A DNA stretch of 64,000 nt from Ignelater luminosus (Eukaryota > Arthropoda > Insecta > Coleoptera > Elateridae): positions 89,732-153,731 of the forward strand of contig VTPC01090542.1 of assembly GCA_011009095.1 (NCBI GenBank), given 5' to 3'. Within the stretch, counting starts at the first letter, position 1, and every line of letters starts with the position of its first letter. Below, piece after piece: positions 36,911-49,510 of the stretch. Made by a program: the position numbers and the translations under genes. The notes under the pieces are model-generated. The model was given only the letters and a program-made list of their open reading frames with translations, had not been told where the DNA came from and did not search any database.

Positions 36911-37445
36911 TATAGATGGTGTCCCCAGATCGACTTAACAATAGGTGTGAAAGACAAAAGATTTTCGTGTTAAAATCTGAACCTTTGGGTATCAGCCCTG
37001 TTTGATTATAACCTAACTTGAGCCATATTTTTATTTTTGGAAAATTAAGTAGGCTTTGATAGGTATCAAAAACTTATCTTCGGTGTAGGTAAAATACCTA
37101 TTCCGTGTAATTAATAATACGAATAAAATTTTTTTTTAAATTCACTGTAAAATTTAAAAATCAAGGAAAAAATCAAATTGTGCCGATTGTTTTGAAATTT
37201 AGTATGTGGGCATAAATTCGCATTTTAAACAACTTTTGCTTATAAAATCTTTTGATATGCCTTACGTAAAAGGTACTTTACCTACACCGAGAATATGTTT
37301 TTGATGCCTATCAAAGCCTGCTCGATTTTTCTAAAATAAAAATATGGCGCAAGTTAATTTCTAGTCAATCAGGGCTGATCCCCATAGGCGCAAATTTTTT
37401 GTCTTTCACACCTATTGTTAATTCGATCTGGGGACACTCTGTATA
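36911..37445. mobile_element. Long-arm palindromic MITE, about 535 bp
   Basis: Two long imperfect inverted arms (about 36911-37105 and 37255-37445) surround an AT-rich centre. Left arm begins with GTGTCCCCAGATCGACTTAA after TATAGATG, and the complement of the right arm begins with GTGTCCCCAGATCGAATTAA after TATACAGA. Arms stay similar through AGGCTTTGATAGG and CGGTGTAGGTAAA. TA at both borders and the CAG-GTGTCCC end style suggest mobilisation by a Tc1/mariner-type transposase. No coding capacity. Confidence 0.85.
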
Positions 37446-39275
37446 ATTGCTAATTTAGTCTTGGTTTGAATAGAACGTAGAAGTAACATTGGCTAACAGA
37501 TCCTTGGTGACAATAACTTACAAATTAAAAAAGATGAAGAAAAGTTAGGTTATTTATGATTATTTTTTCTGATTTACTGAGATTTCTCAAAAATTAAAAA
37601 AATTGAGCTCTAATAAATCAGAAGACTAACACCATCTGGATAGTTTATATCCTTGAGATGTGTTGTATTTAATATTTTATTATTACTAGTTTTACTATCA
37701 AAGAAAATGAACAGAACCGACTAGAACAGTCTGTTTTCTCTTTAAAATTTTATATAATAATTTACAGTAATATTATGCAAACAACGACAATAGCAATTGC
37801 ATGAAGAAAATGTGCTTAAAGAATATTACAGTAAATTCTAGAAAATGTTACGTATTCGATACAAAACTTTATTGTGTCTCCAAGCGTTATAAAATTCGAT
37901 TTGCAGTGTAGACAAATTTTCTTTGGGATACTTAAGAATAATTAATCAAAACAGGCCTCTAATTAAAACAATAAAACTTAATTATTTTACAAATTGAAAA
38001 CGATATTATTGAAGCACCACTACCATAGAACGTTATTACTTCTACAGAAACTTTAAAAAAAATTACAAAGATTTCTTCTAAAAACAGTTACTTTCTTGCC
38101 TTTAAAAATATTTCTTTTCTTTGCTACAGAAATACAGGAAATTAAAAAAACTGAAAAAATGTTAAAAACTTAATGAAAACACTTTGGAAACTTTTTTATT
38201 TTTCCACGAAACCAATTACCGTTTGTTTTTTTTTACAGCAGTTATTGAGCTTTCGAACTGCGTACTTAGAGCTTTCTTAATTCAAATAAATTATAACAAA
38301 TGCAAACAACACCACTAATAACAGTAGTAATGAACTTTGAGTGCAATTTACGTTATGTTCATGAAGGAAATGGCCGATAATCACATACTAGTTGCCATTG
38401 AACCCCGCTAATGTAAATATTTTTAAACTTCCAGCCTTGATCTAACCGTAGGGTTTCCACATACGTTTTTCTTTCTTGTTATTTTGTTTCTTTTTTCTGT
38501 TAGAGTTTTATTCATTAAGTAATTAGAGTTCTGACTACTTATTTTATAAATTTTCTTTTCTGTATAGAAATTTTTTTTTATTTATAGTTAGTTAGGATAA
38601 TACAGAAGTAAACAAATCCTCTCTTTTATTCTTGGTTTGAAATAAACTTGTTTTTCTTTCAAATTAGAGGGTTTGTAAAGAAAGTTGTCGAAATTATTTT
38701 TTGTTTTGACATTGAATTAAGTTGTCAACAGAAAAAAATTTTTACCATTAGTATGACAACTGTTGATAGACCCTAGAATATGCCTTTTAAGCTTTGAACA
38801 TTTCATCCATAAGATTTACCGCAAAGGCTATATATAGGGTGACCACATTCTTGATGTCTTGCTGTGTAATAACTAATGTGTTTCTTAACTTTAAGTTTTA
38901 CGCTATTTTACCACATTTGAAGCTATAACCTTTGAAACAGAATTAACTTAGTTCTTTATAACATTAATTGTCACATTATATCTAGAATAATTTTCCATCA
39001 GGTGGAATTTTTCCTCATATCTTTAAGCCATGATTCTGTTCAATAATTTTATTGTTATCATTTTCTCGAGGTTTTGGCTTTAAACATTCATTAACATTAA
39101 TTTTTTAATCATGCAAATTTAAAAATCTTCATGAATAACAAATAGTAATTGTTAATAGATGCTTAGTGTAAAAATAAAACACTCAATTAACAACCATATA
39201 CCACATCGCTTCGGGTATTAGTGCTAACACATCAAAAAGAAAATTTCTTGTAATCACTTTATCTAAAAACAATTA
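37446..39275. other. Spacer upstream of the GMC remnant
   Basis: No gene. A TATA-like CTATATATAGGG at about 38828 precedes the GMC remnant by about 450 bases and could be a relic promoter, but this is not supported further. Confidence 0.35.
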
Positions 39276-39280
39276 TAATA

Positions 39281-41072
39281 ATGAAGATCATATTTTACTT
39301 TTTATCATTTGTTCTCTTGGTACAAACAAAAGAAGACGTTAACAGAGAGTTAGTCGAATACTATTTAAAATTACTTGAAGATTTCCAGGACAAATCGTCA
39401 CAATGGGAACACCCACCAGAAATAAAAGATTTTTCCAACCCAATAATGAAGAAGCGCAACCAGGTAAGTATTACTGTAAAACAAGATACAACTTCCCAAG
39501 CTTATTTTTGTTTTGACAGTCGACCATGGTCACTATCATTTTATAATCGTTAGTGCAGAAAGCGGAAAACTTAAAGTTTTACTACTGAAAGCTGGCGGGC
39601 GAGAAAATGACTTTACTGACGTTCCCGGTTTTGCACCCTTTTTAGTCCGTTCAGATATTAATTGGGGTTATAAAACAATGCAACAGAAAAATTGCTGTCT
39701 TAGTAAGTTCTTATTTTAATTATTTTCCAACTTACCGCATTTAATTTATAGGTATGAAGAATAAACAATGTAATTATCCTCGTGGTAAAGCTGTAGGAGG
39801 TACTAGCGTTATAAACTTCATGATGTACATTCGTGGTAACAAGGAAGATTTCGATAATTGGGGTAGTGAAAATTCAGGTTGGGATTATGAAAGCGTTCTA
39901 CCCTACTTTAGAAAACCTGAAACTGCTAGTCTACTTCAAGAAGATCCCGGATACCATGAACATCAAGGACCTTTAAGTATAAAAGACTGTAGATATTATC
40001 CTGATGTAAAAAACGTATTCCTACAAGCTGCAGAACAAAGAGGTCATGAAGTATTAGATTATAACGGCAACAACCAAAATGGATATTCTACAATGCAAAT
40101 GACCACTATAGAGGGTAGAAGATGCAGTGCTAACAAGGCTTACATTATATAAGCAATGAACCGAAAGAATCTTGAAATACTAGATCACGCCTTAGGAACG
40201 AAAATCAATCAAAAGAAGTCATTATTTCTAGTGGTACGGTAAACAGTCCTCAAATTCTAATGGTTTCTGGAACTGGCCCAAAGGAACATTTAGAAGAACT
40301 TGGCATTCCTATAGTTTAAGATCTTCTAGTTGGGAAGACCTTCTATGATCATGCATTATATCCAGGATTAATCTTTAGTACAAACCTTTCAACAAATGCG
40401 CCTAATATCGAACAGTACATTAGAGATTTAGAAGGACATGGTCCTTTAACATCGCCAGTAGGCGTATCTGGTGTTGGCTTTGGTAGTCCGAGAATAAAAT
40501 CGAAGAATCCTCGTGTTGAATACTCATTTGCTGTGGCACTAATAGAGGAAGCAGCTTCACTATTCATAGATTTTTTGAAATAACTAACAAAAATTGGCAA
40601 GCATTATAAAATCCACTTTTAGGAAAATATGTCTGGATGACATTTCCAATTTTATTGCAACCAAAATCAAAAGGAACCATTAAGTTAAAAACAAAACATG
40701 GTGAAGATATGGAAAAAATGTTAGCCATCATTAATGATGTTTTTGAACTTTCCAAAACACCTGCTTTTCAAAATATTAATTCGAAATATCTAAGCCATTC
40801 TCTTCTAGTTTGTAAAGATTATGAACATCTTTCTTTGAGTATTGGAGGTGCGCAATAAAACAGATTACATGGCGTTGCTACTTGTAAAATGGGTCCAAAA
40901 ATGATAAGACTGCAGTGGTTGATAATAAACTAAGAGTTTATAGAATTGATAGTTTGAGAGTTGCTGATGCGAGTGTAATACCTTTTTCATCAGCTGGATA
41001 TCCCACACCAGCTCTTTACATGATGGGGGGAAAATTGCTGATTTGATTCGTAAGCAATATGGAGATTTGTAA
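39281..41072 (+). pseudogene. GMC oxidoreductase pseudogene (glucose dehydrogenase-like)
   Basis: A decayed host gene of the FAD-dependent glucose-methanol-choline family, in insects usually secreted enzymes of sugar or ecdysone oxidation, cuticle and immunity. Exon 1 (39281-39463) gives a signal peptide (MKIIFYFLSFVLLVQT); exon 2 is 39520-39702, exon 3 starts at 39752, both introns with GT-AG ends (56 and 49 bases). Family blocks: [91 protein letters not shown] and LRVADASVIP. Damage: exon 1 and exon 2 do not join in phase; the FAD glycine loop after FIIV is largely deleted (FIIVSAESGK); an in-frame TAA follows NKAYII (near 40150); about 50 residues are missing around 40210; further stops or shifts lie near 40318, 40580, 40857 and 41030. 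The GHTNAP active-site motif reads GYPTPA. No function is expected. Confidence 0.88.
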
Positions 41073-41079
41073 TTTTTCG

Positions 41080-43600
41080 GCAATCCTAATTATGATCTAT
41101 ATTTATAATTTTTTGTGTTAAAAAATAATAAGTAAAAATTCTTAGATTTAACTTGAAGAATGCCACAAGAAAACAATTTTTGGTAAAAAATGACCGAGTG
41201 TAGAAATGATTCCCTTTGAATTATATTTCATACCAGCGTAAATCATTTTAGCATTTTGTAAATCAATGTTTTAATTAAATATAAATAATTTAGTTTACTA
41301 AAGTCTTATCAAAATGCATCTAAAAGTATTAGGAAATGGCCTCTCACTTTTGAGCAAAATCTAGATTTGGCTACCCATAAGTGGGTTCTTTAGTTTAGAG
41401 TTTCGTTGCCTTATCAAAAAGTACCTGACCTGAGAATCGAGATGTTATTCTAATTCACTTTTAGTTGATACTGCTAAATCGTTGTTTAAATTAACAGTGA
41501 TACTCTAAAAAACTCTGTATTAGCTCTCTAGAGTAACCTCTATGAACGTGTGATCCAGGTAAAACGACTGATAAAATCGATAAGTGAATTTTCTTGTTTA
41601 GAAATGTTGTATTTGTCGTAATTAAGAATTACTTCTGGGTTAAAAAGATGTTAGAGGCAAGTTTTGCTTCTGAACGTCATATGGAAGCTATGGTGCTTTG
41701 ACATTGAGCAGCTGTTTATGTCTATTAGGTGCATTGAACGTTGAGTAGTTCATCATTATCAATGTTATAAACTGCTTTCCTACGGTAAAAATTAAATGTC
41801 ATGACCTGCAGTTTACCTTTTCCACTGTTATAAACCAATATTGGGCCGGCCCGCTTGAGAGTCCAGACCATCGAGACCTTTATTGTTTTCAGAGACCTAA
41901 AGCTAATTACCAGCGAAATAGACAACTATACCAAGTTAGAAGATCAAGTCTCAATTTTTAATATTTTCTTTGTAACCTAAAAAAGCGATCAGTTAACTTA
42001 GTGTTTTGTTATGGTTAGGAGGTTATGTTACTCAAAGTTTTTGTAAATATAAATGTAACAAATGAAAAGGCTCTTTATTATTGATTTTTAAACAAATCTT
42101 ATTCTTTTATATTCCTTGCCTGTTCCAAAATTTCCAATAATTCTAAAATATGCACTAATTGTTCATTAGAAAATGACTTGGGTTCTAATCTATTCGAAAA
42201 CCAGGTTGCCATTTACAAAAAATAAGAAGTGTCCTTCCTCCAAGTGTGTCCAACCTGAGCACTACACTAATTTAGCTGGTGCCCTTATATTATTTTTATT
42301 GTATTATACACCAGGAATCCATGCCCTTGTCATGCTCAAATCCTGTTATCGTGCTTGATTTCTTTTACTGAAACTTCATGGTGTTTTACAGAACTTTTTC
42401 TAATGATACTGATAGTCGTCTTTGTGGAATTGCAACTGTCGTGTAGCAGCAATTTGGGCAAGTAAGTAATTTAATGAATAATACTGTCATTCAACATATT
42501 CAAAAAGAAGAATGTTGTTAAACATAAAATACTGCCAGTCTGACACTAGTGTACCTAATATTTACATAGATGATTTTTCCTTAACAACTAATACATGTAG
42601 ATACCTCTGTCGCAACTTTTCTGACACCCTGTATAGAACGATTTTTTGAATTCTCTTTAGCTACCCGTATTCAGGATCAAGTTAGCTTTTATTTAATTTC
42701 ATTAAATTTTATTTAAATGAAAGTTTCAGTTTTGTTTACAAATGCTAGTAGTAGTTTCATTACTAAGAAATTAGTAGTTAGATGTACAGTGTGTCCCATT
42801 CTCAATATTTTGTAAAATATTTTAGTTATTATTAAAGATAAACAGATGGGATTTATATCGTGGTATTTTAATTTCTCAAGATCAGTTCATTGGTAAAAAT
42901 GAAATTTGACGATCTTTCTCTTTTTTCCGTTATAATCAAAGAATTGGAATTTATGCCATTTATTTTTTATTGAAATAATTATGATAATCTTGTAACGTTG
43001 TAATGCGTCATTTTTATCAAATTATTGTCCAATTTCTAAACAGATATTACCCAACAAGCCAGAAGTAGTATATCCAGCAGTATACCATCTGTATAGTGCC
43101 CTGTACGGGTTTCTTATACGTCTGGTCAGAATAATGAACTGTGCAGCATGTCGATACATGATCAATTTAGCCTACTTTACACAACTTAATTTTCATAGGA
43201 TCCCAAAGCTGTAGACTTTTTAGTTGTCCATATACGATTCTTTGCTGGGAAACTGCCGACATTAGGATCAATATGCAGCTAATACATGATATTATTATAC
43301 AGTTTCTGATTTCTTGGGTATACTGGGTGTCACTTCAAATCCTGTTTATCAAAACGCTAATAAGAGCAATTAGTCTAAATAGTATAATCTTAAAATTAGA
43401 GAGTGGTAAATCATTCCACCACTAATCATCTGCTCGCATTGTATATACGTGTGTCTATGGTAATTCTCTACTTTACTTAAACGTATTCCATAAAAGCGAA
43501 AATGAGATAATAGCTAGTCACCAGCATGAGGTTTTCTCGGGACGCTCATCGATTACTAATCTTGCTGGCATCACGACTTCAGTCTACCTCACGACATTCA
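41080..43600. other. Spacer with solo transposon-like ends
   Basis: No gene. At 42623-42635 GACACCCTGTATA is the inverse form of TATACAGGGTGTC, an insect Tc1/MITE-like terminus; at about 42786 TACAGTGTGTCCC is similar. No partner ends were found for either. Confidence 0.4.
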
Positions 43601-43699
43601 CTAAATAAACTTTTAATTTTTGGATTTTTCATGCCGTCTGTCTGTCTGTTGCAGTCTTACTTGCGTAAAAAATCTAATTGTGTCTTTTACAATAAATAA

Positions 43700-45100
43700 T
43701 TTTTGTACTTTCAAGTTTTGTGCTACATCGGGAGGTCCTCAGGGCTCGAGTCTGAAATCCCTAATGTTTATTCTATATATAGATGTTCTCCTGTCCAGTC
43801 TCTCTTGTTCTACTCTTATGCAGACAATGCAAAAGATCTTTGACTGCATAGTCTCCAGATAATTGAAGTTAATTACATCCGATAGTAATACACGTACAAC
43901 TTGATTAAACTTAAACTACATGAAACAAAATGATTCAAAGCGGAGGTTCTCAAGCTTTTTTATATAGTTACGTTTTTTTTTCTTAACCTGGATAAACCTT
44001 GTCCTTCTTAATTAATTATCATTTAGACATTGGTTCAAGTTGTACCATATTTATGTCATTTGTACATATCTATTTCAGCGAAATTACTAAATCGTTAAAA
44101 AAGTTGCACATCTTGACAACACCGCAACACTACTTTTCTCAAACTATCAATTTTATTGGCAAAAACCATAAACCAATAGATCGCGCTAAATTAACATAAA
44201 GTATAACCACAACTAACGAGAGATCTCAAGATCTGACAAATTTACAATTTTCTGACTGTTTTCTACAACCAACAGAAGTTTTCGGTTAACCAGATCATCT
44301 ATAACAAATTTTTCTGCGAGCAAGGTTTAGAAGAAATGGAAAATGATTTGAAAAGCTTACCGGAGATAGGTAACAAATAACAAGTTACAATACAGTAGAC
44401 AAAGAAACAAAGTCTTAGAAGGCAAAAGGCAAAATGTAACAAATCAATAAAATACTTAGGACTGGTGGCTGACAAAGGATTGTTATTCTAAAACGTTGTA
44501 AAAAGCTAAAGAACACACAACTGAAACCATATACAGCAACCACAATAAGTTGGAAGAACTAGAAAGTCAGGCTCCATATTTTTAAGATGATGTATATTTA
44601 AGGTACAATGTCGATATTTACAAAGCCACACAATAAGTTCTTCCACGCGCCCCCATTCAGAATACTGAGAATCGGTGCTTGAAAATAACGTACACTCTTA
44701 AAACTAGCTGCGAACTATGGACCAGCTTTATAATGTTCAGAAATCAAGGATCTGGGTGTTGGTTTGATCCTAAGTTGTCATTGCATTTTCCTATGACAGG
44801 ATGTGTAATTAGAATTCACAAGATTTACCAAGGTTAATTTATTTCAAAAATACTTTATTCAGTCATTTGGAATATGCATCAATTAGCTGGTATCCGTTTT
44901 ACATATCACAGGAGACTTTTTAGGGAAAGTTTACTGAGTGTCTACATTTATTATTGACGATTTATAAATTATAATTCTTTTTGTTTGTAGAAAATGTTTT
45001 TAGAAAAGTGGAGATCCATAAGAAACTATTAATCTGTTTATAAAGTTTATGTTTTTGTTGACTGTGTCTTTTAGATTAGCTGTTATCTTCTTTTATTTAG
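43700..45100 (+). mobile_element. Decayed non-LTR retrotransposon (LINE) reverse transcriptase pieces
   Basis: Plus-strand pieces of LINE reverse transcriptase. At 43728-43860 the frame reads SGGPQGSSLKSLMFILYID, matching the S-G-V-P-Q-G-S block and following FxLYINDL, and then degenerates where the YADD box should be. At about 44445-44590 IKYLGLVADKGLLF and at about 44745-44930 DLGVGFDPKLSLHFP and HLEYASISWYPFY match the later thumb region. The two thumb-like stretches overlap in function, so at least two LINE copies may be represented. Stops and frame changes are numerous. No 3' tail or target duplication was found. Confidence 0.65.
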
Positions 45101-45109
45101 AAAATATAT

Positions 45110-45720
45110 TTAGTTTGGTTCAGATTATTATCATATGGATGTCCATTTAGATGCACAACTGGTGGTTTATATTGCTAAAATACCCACATAAGCGCTTATC
45201 TGAAAACAAAATCCAGGAGGATAAGTCTTAATATATTTATTTTTAAATAGACAGCTAGTTGTTAAATTATTACCAGAAATTTCCATGAGTTCATTAGAAT
45301 ATACAAACACCAGACGGAAAACTTTTGATTACAGTACAAGTTTATTTCTGATCTAATTTTTTAAAGATTGTTTTCTCATAATTTCCAAGGTTTTTGTAGA
45401 GTATTGTTCTACGTTTTGCTTTTGTAGTTCATTATAAATAGAAATTTCTTTAGCAGATCAAACGCTATAATTTGGGACGCTTGAACCTTTCAGAAGTCCT
45501 GAAACAAATGTGATCTTTGATCCGTGACACGACTTTTAGAAGTTCACTTTTATATTAAATCTCATCGAATTCACACGAGAAGAATGCCAAATTTTAAAAG
45601 TTGCAAAATCATTTACTTTGACGGATAATTTATTGACGACCAATAATTCCTTAATTATAAATATACTCACAGTATACTTATGGTAATTATAATTAAAAGA
45701 TAAACAACTGACTGACTATA
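45110..45720. other. Spacer, nothing recognised
   Basis: AT-rich sequence downstream of cuticular gene 4. Confidence 0.4.
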
Positions 45721-45733
45721 TATTCGCCAAAAC

Positions 45734-45739
45734 TTTATT
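45734..45739 (-). terminator. Poly(A) signal of cuticular gene 4
   Basis: AATAAA on the minus strand, about 86 bases past the stop codon. Confidence 0.6.
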
Positions 45740-45824
45740 TTAAATTTGCCAATTTACGCAGTTCACAGTAATCACAGCAAACATTAATTTTGATATTTTA
45801 GATTTTCACAGAAAATCATTAAAG

Positions 45825-46129
45825 TTAATAATAATAAGATCCATAATTGTAGGCGAGGGGTGCTGTATAATAGCTTTTATAATAGGGAGCATACGCAGAG
45901 TAGGCCAAAGGGCTTCCATAAACATATCCAGATGTATAAGCAAGTGGAGCAGTGTAAGCCAAGGGAGCGCCAATCAAACCGGGCTTCGCTTCAGCTGCTG
46001 CGAAGGCCAAGATGCAAGCAAAAATCAACTGAAAATAATAAAGCAAACAGATTTGTAAGATCTAATAATATTTACATTATACAAATTAAAAATAAACAAA
46101 TATATTTCTATACTCACCCACTTGATCAT
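45825..46129 (-). CDS. Cuticular protein 4, Tyr/Ala-rich AKPG type
   Basis: Two-exon gene for a predicted 71-residue secreted cuticle protein. Exon 1 is 46118-46129 (MIKW), the intron 89 bases with GTGAGT and TTTCAG ends, exon 2 45825-46028. The joined N-terminus MIKWLIFACILAFAAAEAKP is a signal peptide; cleavage is expected before EAKPG or KPG. The mature part repeats PLAYT and PLAYS, then a tyrosine-rich end (YAPYYKSYYTAPLAYNYGSY). There is no cysteine or RR domain in the mature part. The AFAAAEAKPGL segment is shared with cuticular gene 5 at 52.7 kb, so the two are likely tandem-duplication relatives now 6.6 kb apart. A TATA box is at 46210-46217 and AATAAA at 45734-45739. Confidence 0.9.
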
Positions 46130-46209
46130 TTTGAAATAATAAAAGAGTTTGATGTGTCTTCTGCAGAGACAAACTAACAAACTATGCCAGTCATTAGCAC
46201 GTCTTGCTG

Positions 46210-46217
46210 TTATATAG
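46210..46217 (-). promoter_or_regulatory. TATA box of cuticular gene 4
   Basis: CTATATAA on the minus strand, 81 bases upstream of the start codon. Confidence 0.7.
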
Positions 46218-46224
46218 GGGAAAT

Positions 46225-47935
46225 TTAGAAAAAAATTGCAGGAAGGGGATAGCATCGTTTTAGGGTGGTCAAGGTTTCTTGATCGCAATAATTAAAATAA
46301 GAGCAAAAATTATGCGTGTATGTGAAATAATGCGACCAGGTTTTTACACAAACGCATTTGAGGATTTTTCATTGCCAACATGTGAAATTAAAAAAATTAT
46401 GGTTAAGTCGCTTTGTTTGTTAAGTCTGTGTACGTCTGCATTTCTTTTTTAAAAACTGTCTGTATCCGTATTTTCAGGTTGAGTTATCCTTGAAGAGGAC
46501 TTTTTAAAAATAAGATCCAGTTTGGTCGTTAAACTTTAAATGCTTTTGTCTTATTTTCTTGTTGTGGTAAAATTGATCTCTAACAAAGTATAATAAATTG
46601 TTTGTTGAATACGAAATGTGTTATTCTTGTTATATAATTTTCTAAGCCTTGAACAAGGGACGCAGAAATTAATATGAAACACTTATTAGCAGTCCTAATG
46701 GTTATTAGGTTACACTTAATAAACTTATCGTATTAACTGTACATACGTACACATACATTACATGCATTCACGTTGATCATTTGTAAGGTTATTGCGTCGT
46801 CGCTGATACGCATTAAATTAATTATTTAATATCCCTATTAAGTATAATTCGTTCTGTTTTTTATATCTTGATCAACTTTGAACTTATCTTAGGAATTTCA
46901 ATCTCATGTACATATTCACAATTATGTTACACAAAAAGGAAAAGAGCGTTTTTGATTCTGTGTATTTTGAATTGTTTTAGGTTATCCTTATATCGTTTGT
47001 TAATCTTGTGCCTTATTATGAAAGAAAAATACATTGTTGTATTATGCATTTATGATATATCTCTATACTGTTTGCAAACCCAGAATAGATAGTTAAAGTA
47101 AACATTTTTTTTACAATTCAAGCAACTCGAGTAAGTGCGATACTAACCTAAAAATAACTATTGCTGATACTTCTTGTATAAGTAAAGTTTATAAGTTAGT
47201 TTTTGATACGTTCATTTTTAAAATTTCAATTTATTCTTAAAAGACGTTTTGCTATGTACTCGTGCAACTTTACTTTTAATGTAAGGAACTCAAATGAGCA
47301 ATGTTAAGGACTAACATGCAGTTTTTCTAACTAAACTGCCCTGTTCTTCCATCATCAATGATACATTCATATTCTCGACTTTTTTATGTTAATTTTCATA
47401 ATTTATCGTTGAATTCAAAATTTGATTTGTTCATTCATTAAATTGTATTAGGAATTCTATAGTTTCAAGTTTTTCTTATTTAAAATCGTCGTTTATAGGA
47501 AAATACGGTTCGATTTCAACATTTTTTTGAATATTTGTTATTCTCCCGTCTAAAAATTTTATTTGTGTTTGATAATTCTTTAGAAATTCTAATTTAATCT
47601 TAATCTTAGGGCATTGATTTCCTCCGTAGTTTTAATTTGTATCATCTTAGTTGGTTCACATTTTGAAATTTGGCGGAAGAATTGGACTCTTCCTAGGGCA
47701 AGGTGCTTCCGTTTTGATCCGAGACAGAAGATTGTTGTGAAAGAAGTCGTACGATCAACAGCTTGGTTGGTTTTTGGTTTTAAAATTTGTTTGGTATAAT
47801 TCTTCTGCTGAATGTGGAATTTCTAATGGAATAATTATGTTAGTGGCTTTTGAAGTAATTAGTGCAGCGAATTTTGGAATTTCGTTGTTACTAAAATTTA
47901 CCTCTAATGGTAAATATTAAATTGGGCCGTCTGGC
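46225..47935. other. Spacer, nothing recognised
   Basis: Frames at 46868-47092 and 47614-47799 look random. The right part may belong to the retroelement fossil that follows, but no domain was readable. Confidence 0.35.
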
Positions 47936-47939
47936 ATTG

Positions 47940-49140
47940 TTTCTCGAACTATGATTAAACAAGTGAATGATGACCCTGAGAAATTTCCTTATTTCAAGAT
48001 CGAAGGCCAATATCTTTATAAATTTGTCCCATCAGCATTACCGATGCACGGTAATATTCCTGATTGGAAACTTGTTGTGCCCAAATACTCAAACAATTTC
48101 ACGATGATCCTCAGGTTGTTCATTTTGGGGTATCAAAAACTTCGACCAGAATTTCTGAATTGTATTATTGGCCCAAACTTAGCCAATCAGTTAGCAAATA
48201 TGTCAGATTGTGCAAAGTTTGTGGTAGTCAGAAGAGTGAGAATACTTCTCGTCCTGGTCTCATGGGTCGTGAGAAAAAGGTTAGTTAGCCCTTTCAGCTG
48301 ATTAGTATGGATTTACTTGGTCCTTTACCTAAGAGCAAAAATGCTAACCAACATCTGTTTGTTGTTACCGATTGGTTTTCAAAATTTGTCTTGGTTCAGC
48401 CACTGCGTTCGGCAACTACTAAGTCCATTATCAAATTTTTGAAAGAACAGGTCTTTTCTATATTTGGTGTCCCACAGATAGTTGTATTTGATAATCCCAA
48501 TTTGTTTGCAAAGAATTTCGTTCATTCTTGGATAGTGTTAAAGTTCTGAAGGTTTGGCTGAATGCCAGATATCATCCTCAAACTAATCCTACTGAACGGG
48601 TTAATAGAGTTCTGGTCACAGCCATTTCATCTTATACATATAAAGGATTCACATCGCGAATGTGATAAGCATATCTTTGAGATTGCTCAGGCTATACGTT
48701 CTGCACGTCATGACTCCTCTCAGGTGTCACTAAATCAGTTAGTTTTTGGTCGTCATGTACCAATTTATGGTGATTTTTATAATCCTGTTAATAATCGATA
48801 ATAAGTTGTTTTGGTCTCAGGAAATGGCTCAGTTACCCGAATTCTATCAGGATGTTAAGGATCGTTTACATAAGGCTTATGAGCAGAATGTTCGTCAGTA
48901 TATCCTTCGTAAGAGACCTTTGTCATTTTCGGTTGGTGATACGGTTTGAAAGAAAAGTTTTGTTCAGTTTGACGCAGCGAAGGGCTTTTCAAAAAAGTTA
49001 GCTCCCAAATATATTCCTTGTCGTGTTTCTAAGGTGGTGTCCCATTTAGTTTATTAACTAGAGGACTTAGATTGTAATGACCTTGGGAATTTTCATGTTA
49101 AGGACCTTAAGGAAAACTTTTGTGATTTTTCACAAGGGTA
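47940..49140 (+). mobile_element. Ty3/Gypsy LTR-retrotransposon fossil (integrase region)
   Basis: A plus-strand fossil of the integrase part of a Ty3/Gypsy pol gene. The zinc-binding region (about 48080-48290), the catalytic core (about 48305-48800) and a C-terminal region (about 48820-49130) can be recognised by family resemblance. It is broken in several places, and neither upstream pol domains nor LTRs could be identified. It seems less decayed than the fossil near 5-6 kb, so is probably the younger of the two. Confidence 0.75.
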
Positions 49141-49223
49141 GTTTCTATTTTTAAAATTATTTTTGAATTTGTAAGATTTATGTTTCTTTTGAGTTTAATT
49201 ATGTTGAATTTGGTAATATAAAT

Positions 49224-49510
49224 TTTTATTATTTTGCGGGAGGTTGGTCAGACGCTTTTTGGCGGACACTTTCATCATTGCCCAAGATCTGTTCTGATCT
49301 TACATTTTACAAGACTTTTATTATTTTGTGGGAAGTTGGTCGGGCGATTTTTAGTGGGCCATTTTATGGGCATCTTCATCTTTGCTCTAGATTCTTTTTT
49401 GGATCCTATGTTACAAAACTTTTATTATTTTGTGGGTCACTTGATGGGCATTTCTATCTTTGTGCAAGTTTCTTTTTTTGGGATTCTTACCATTAATTTG
49501 TTGGTTAGGT
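49224..49510 (+). repeat. Degenerate tandem repeat, units of about 92-104 bases
   Basis: Nearly three units, each opening with TTTTATTATTTTGTGGG (starts at 49224, 49316 and 49420) and sharing GTTGGTCGG, GGGCATCTTCATC and a later TTTTTT run. It lies just 3' of the integrase fossil, so it may be part of the same element's 3' untranslated region. Confidence 0.75.

Noticed and set aside
45860-46177. Plus-strand 105-codon frame
   Set aside because: Runs antisense across both exons and the intron of cuticular gene 4; no protein-like features.
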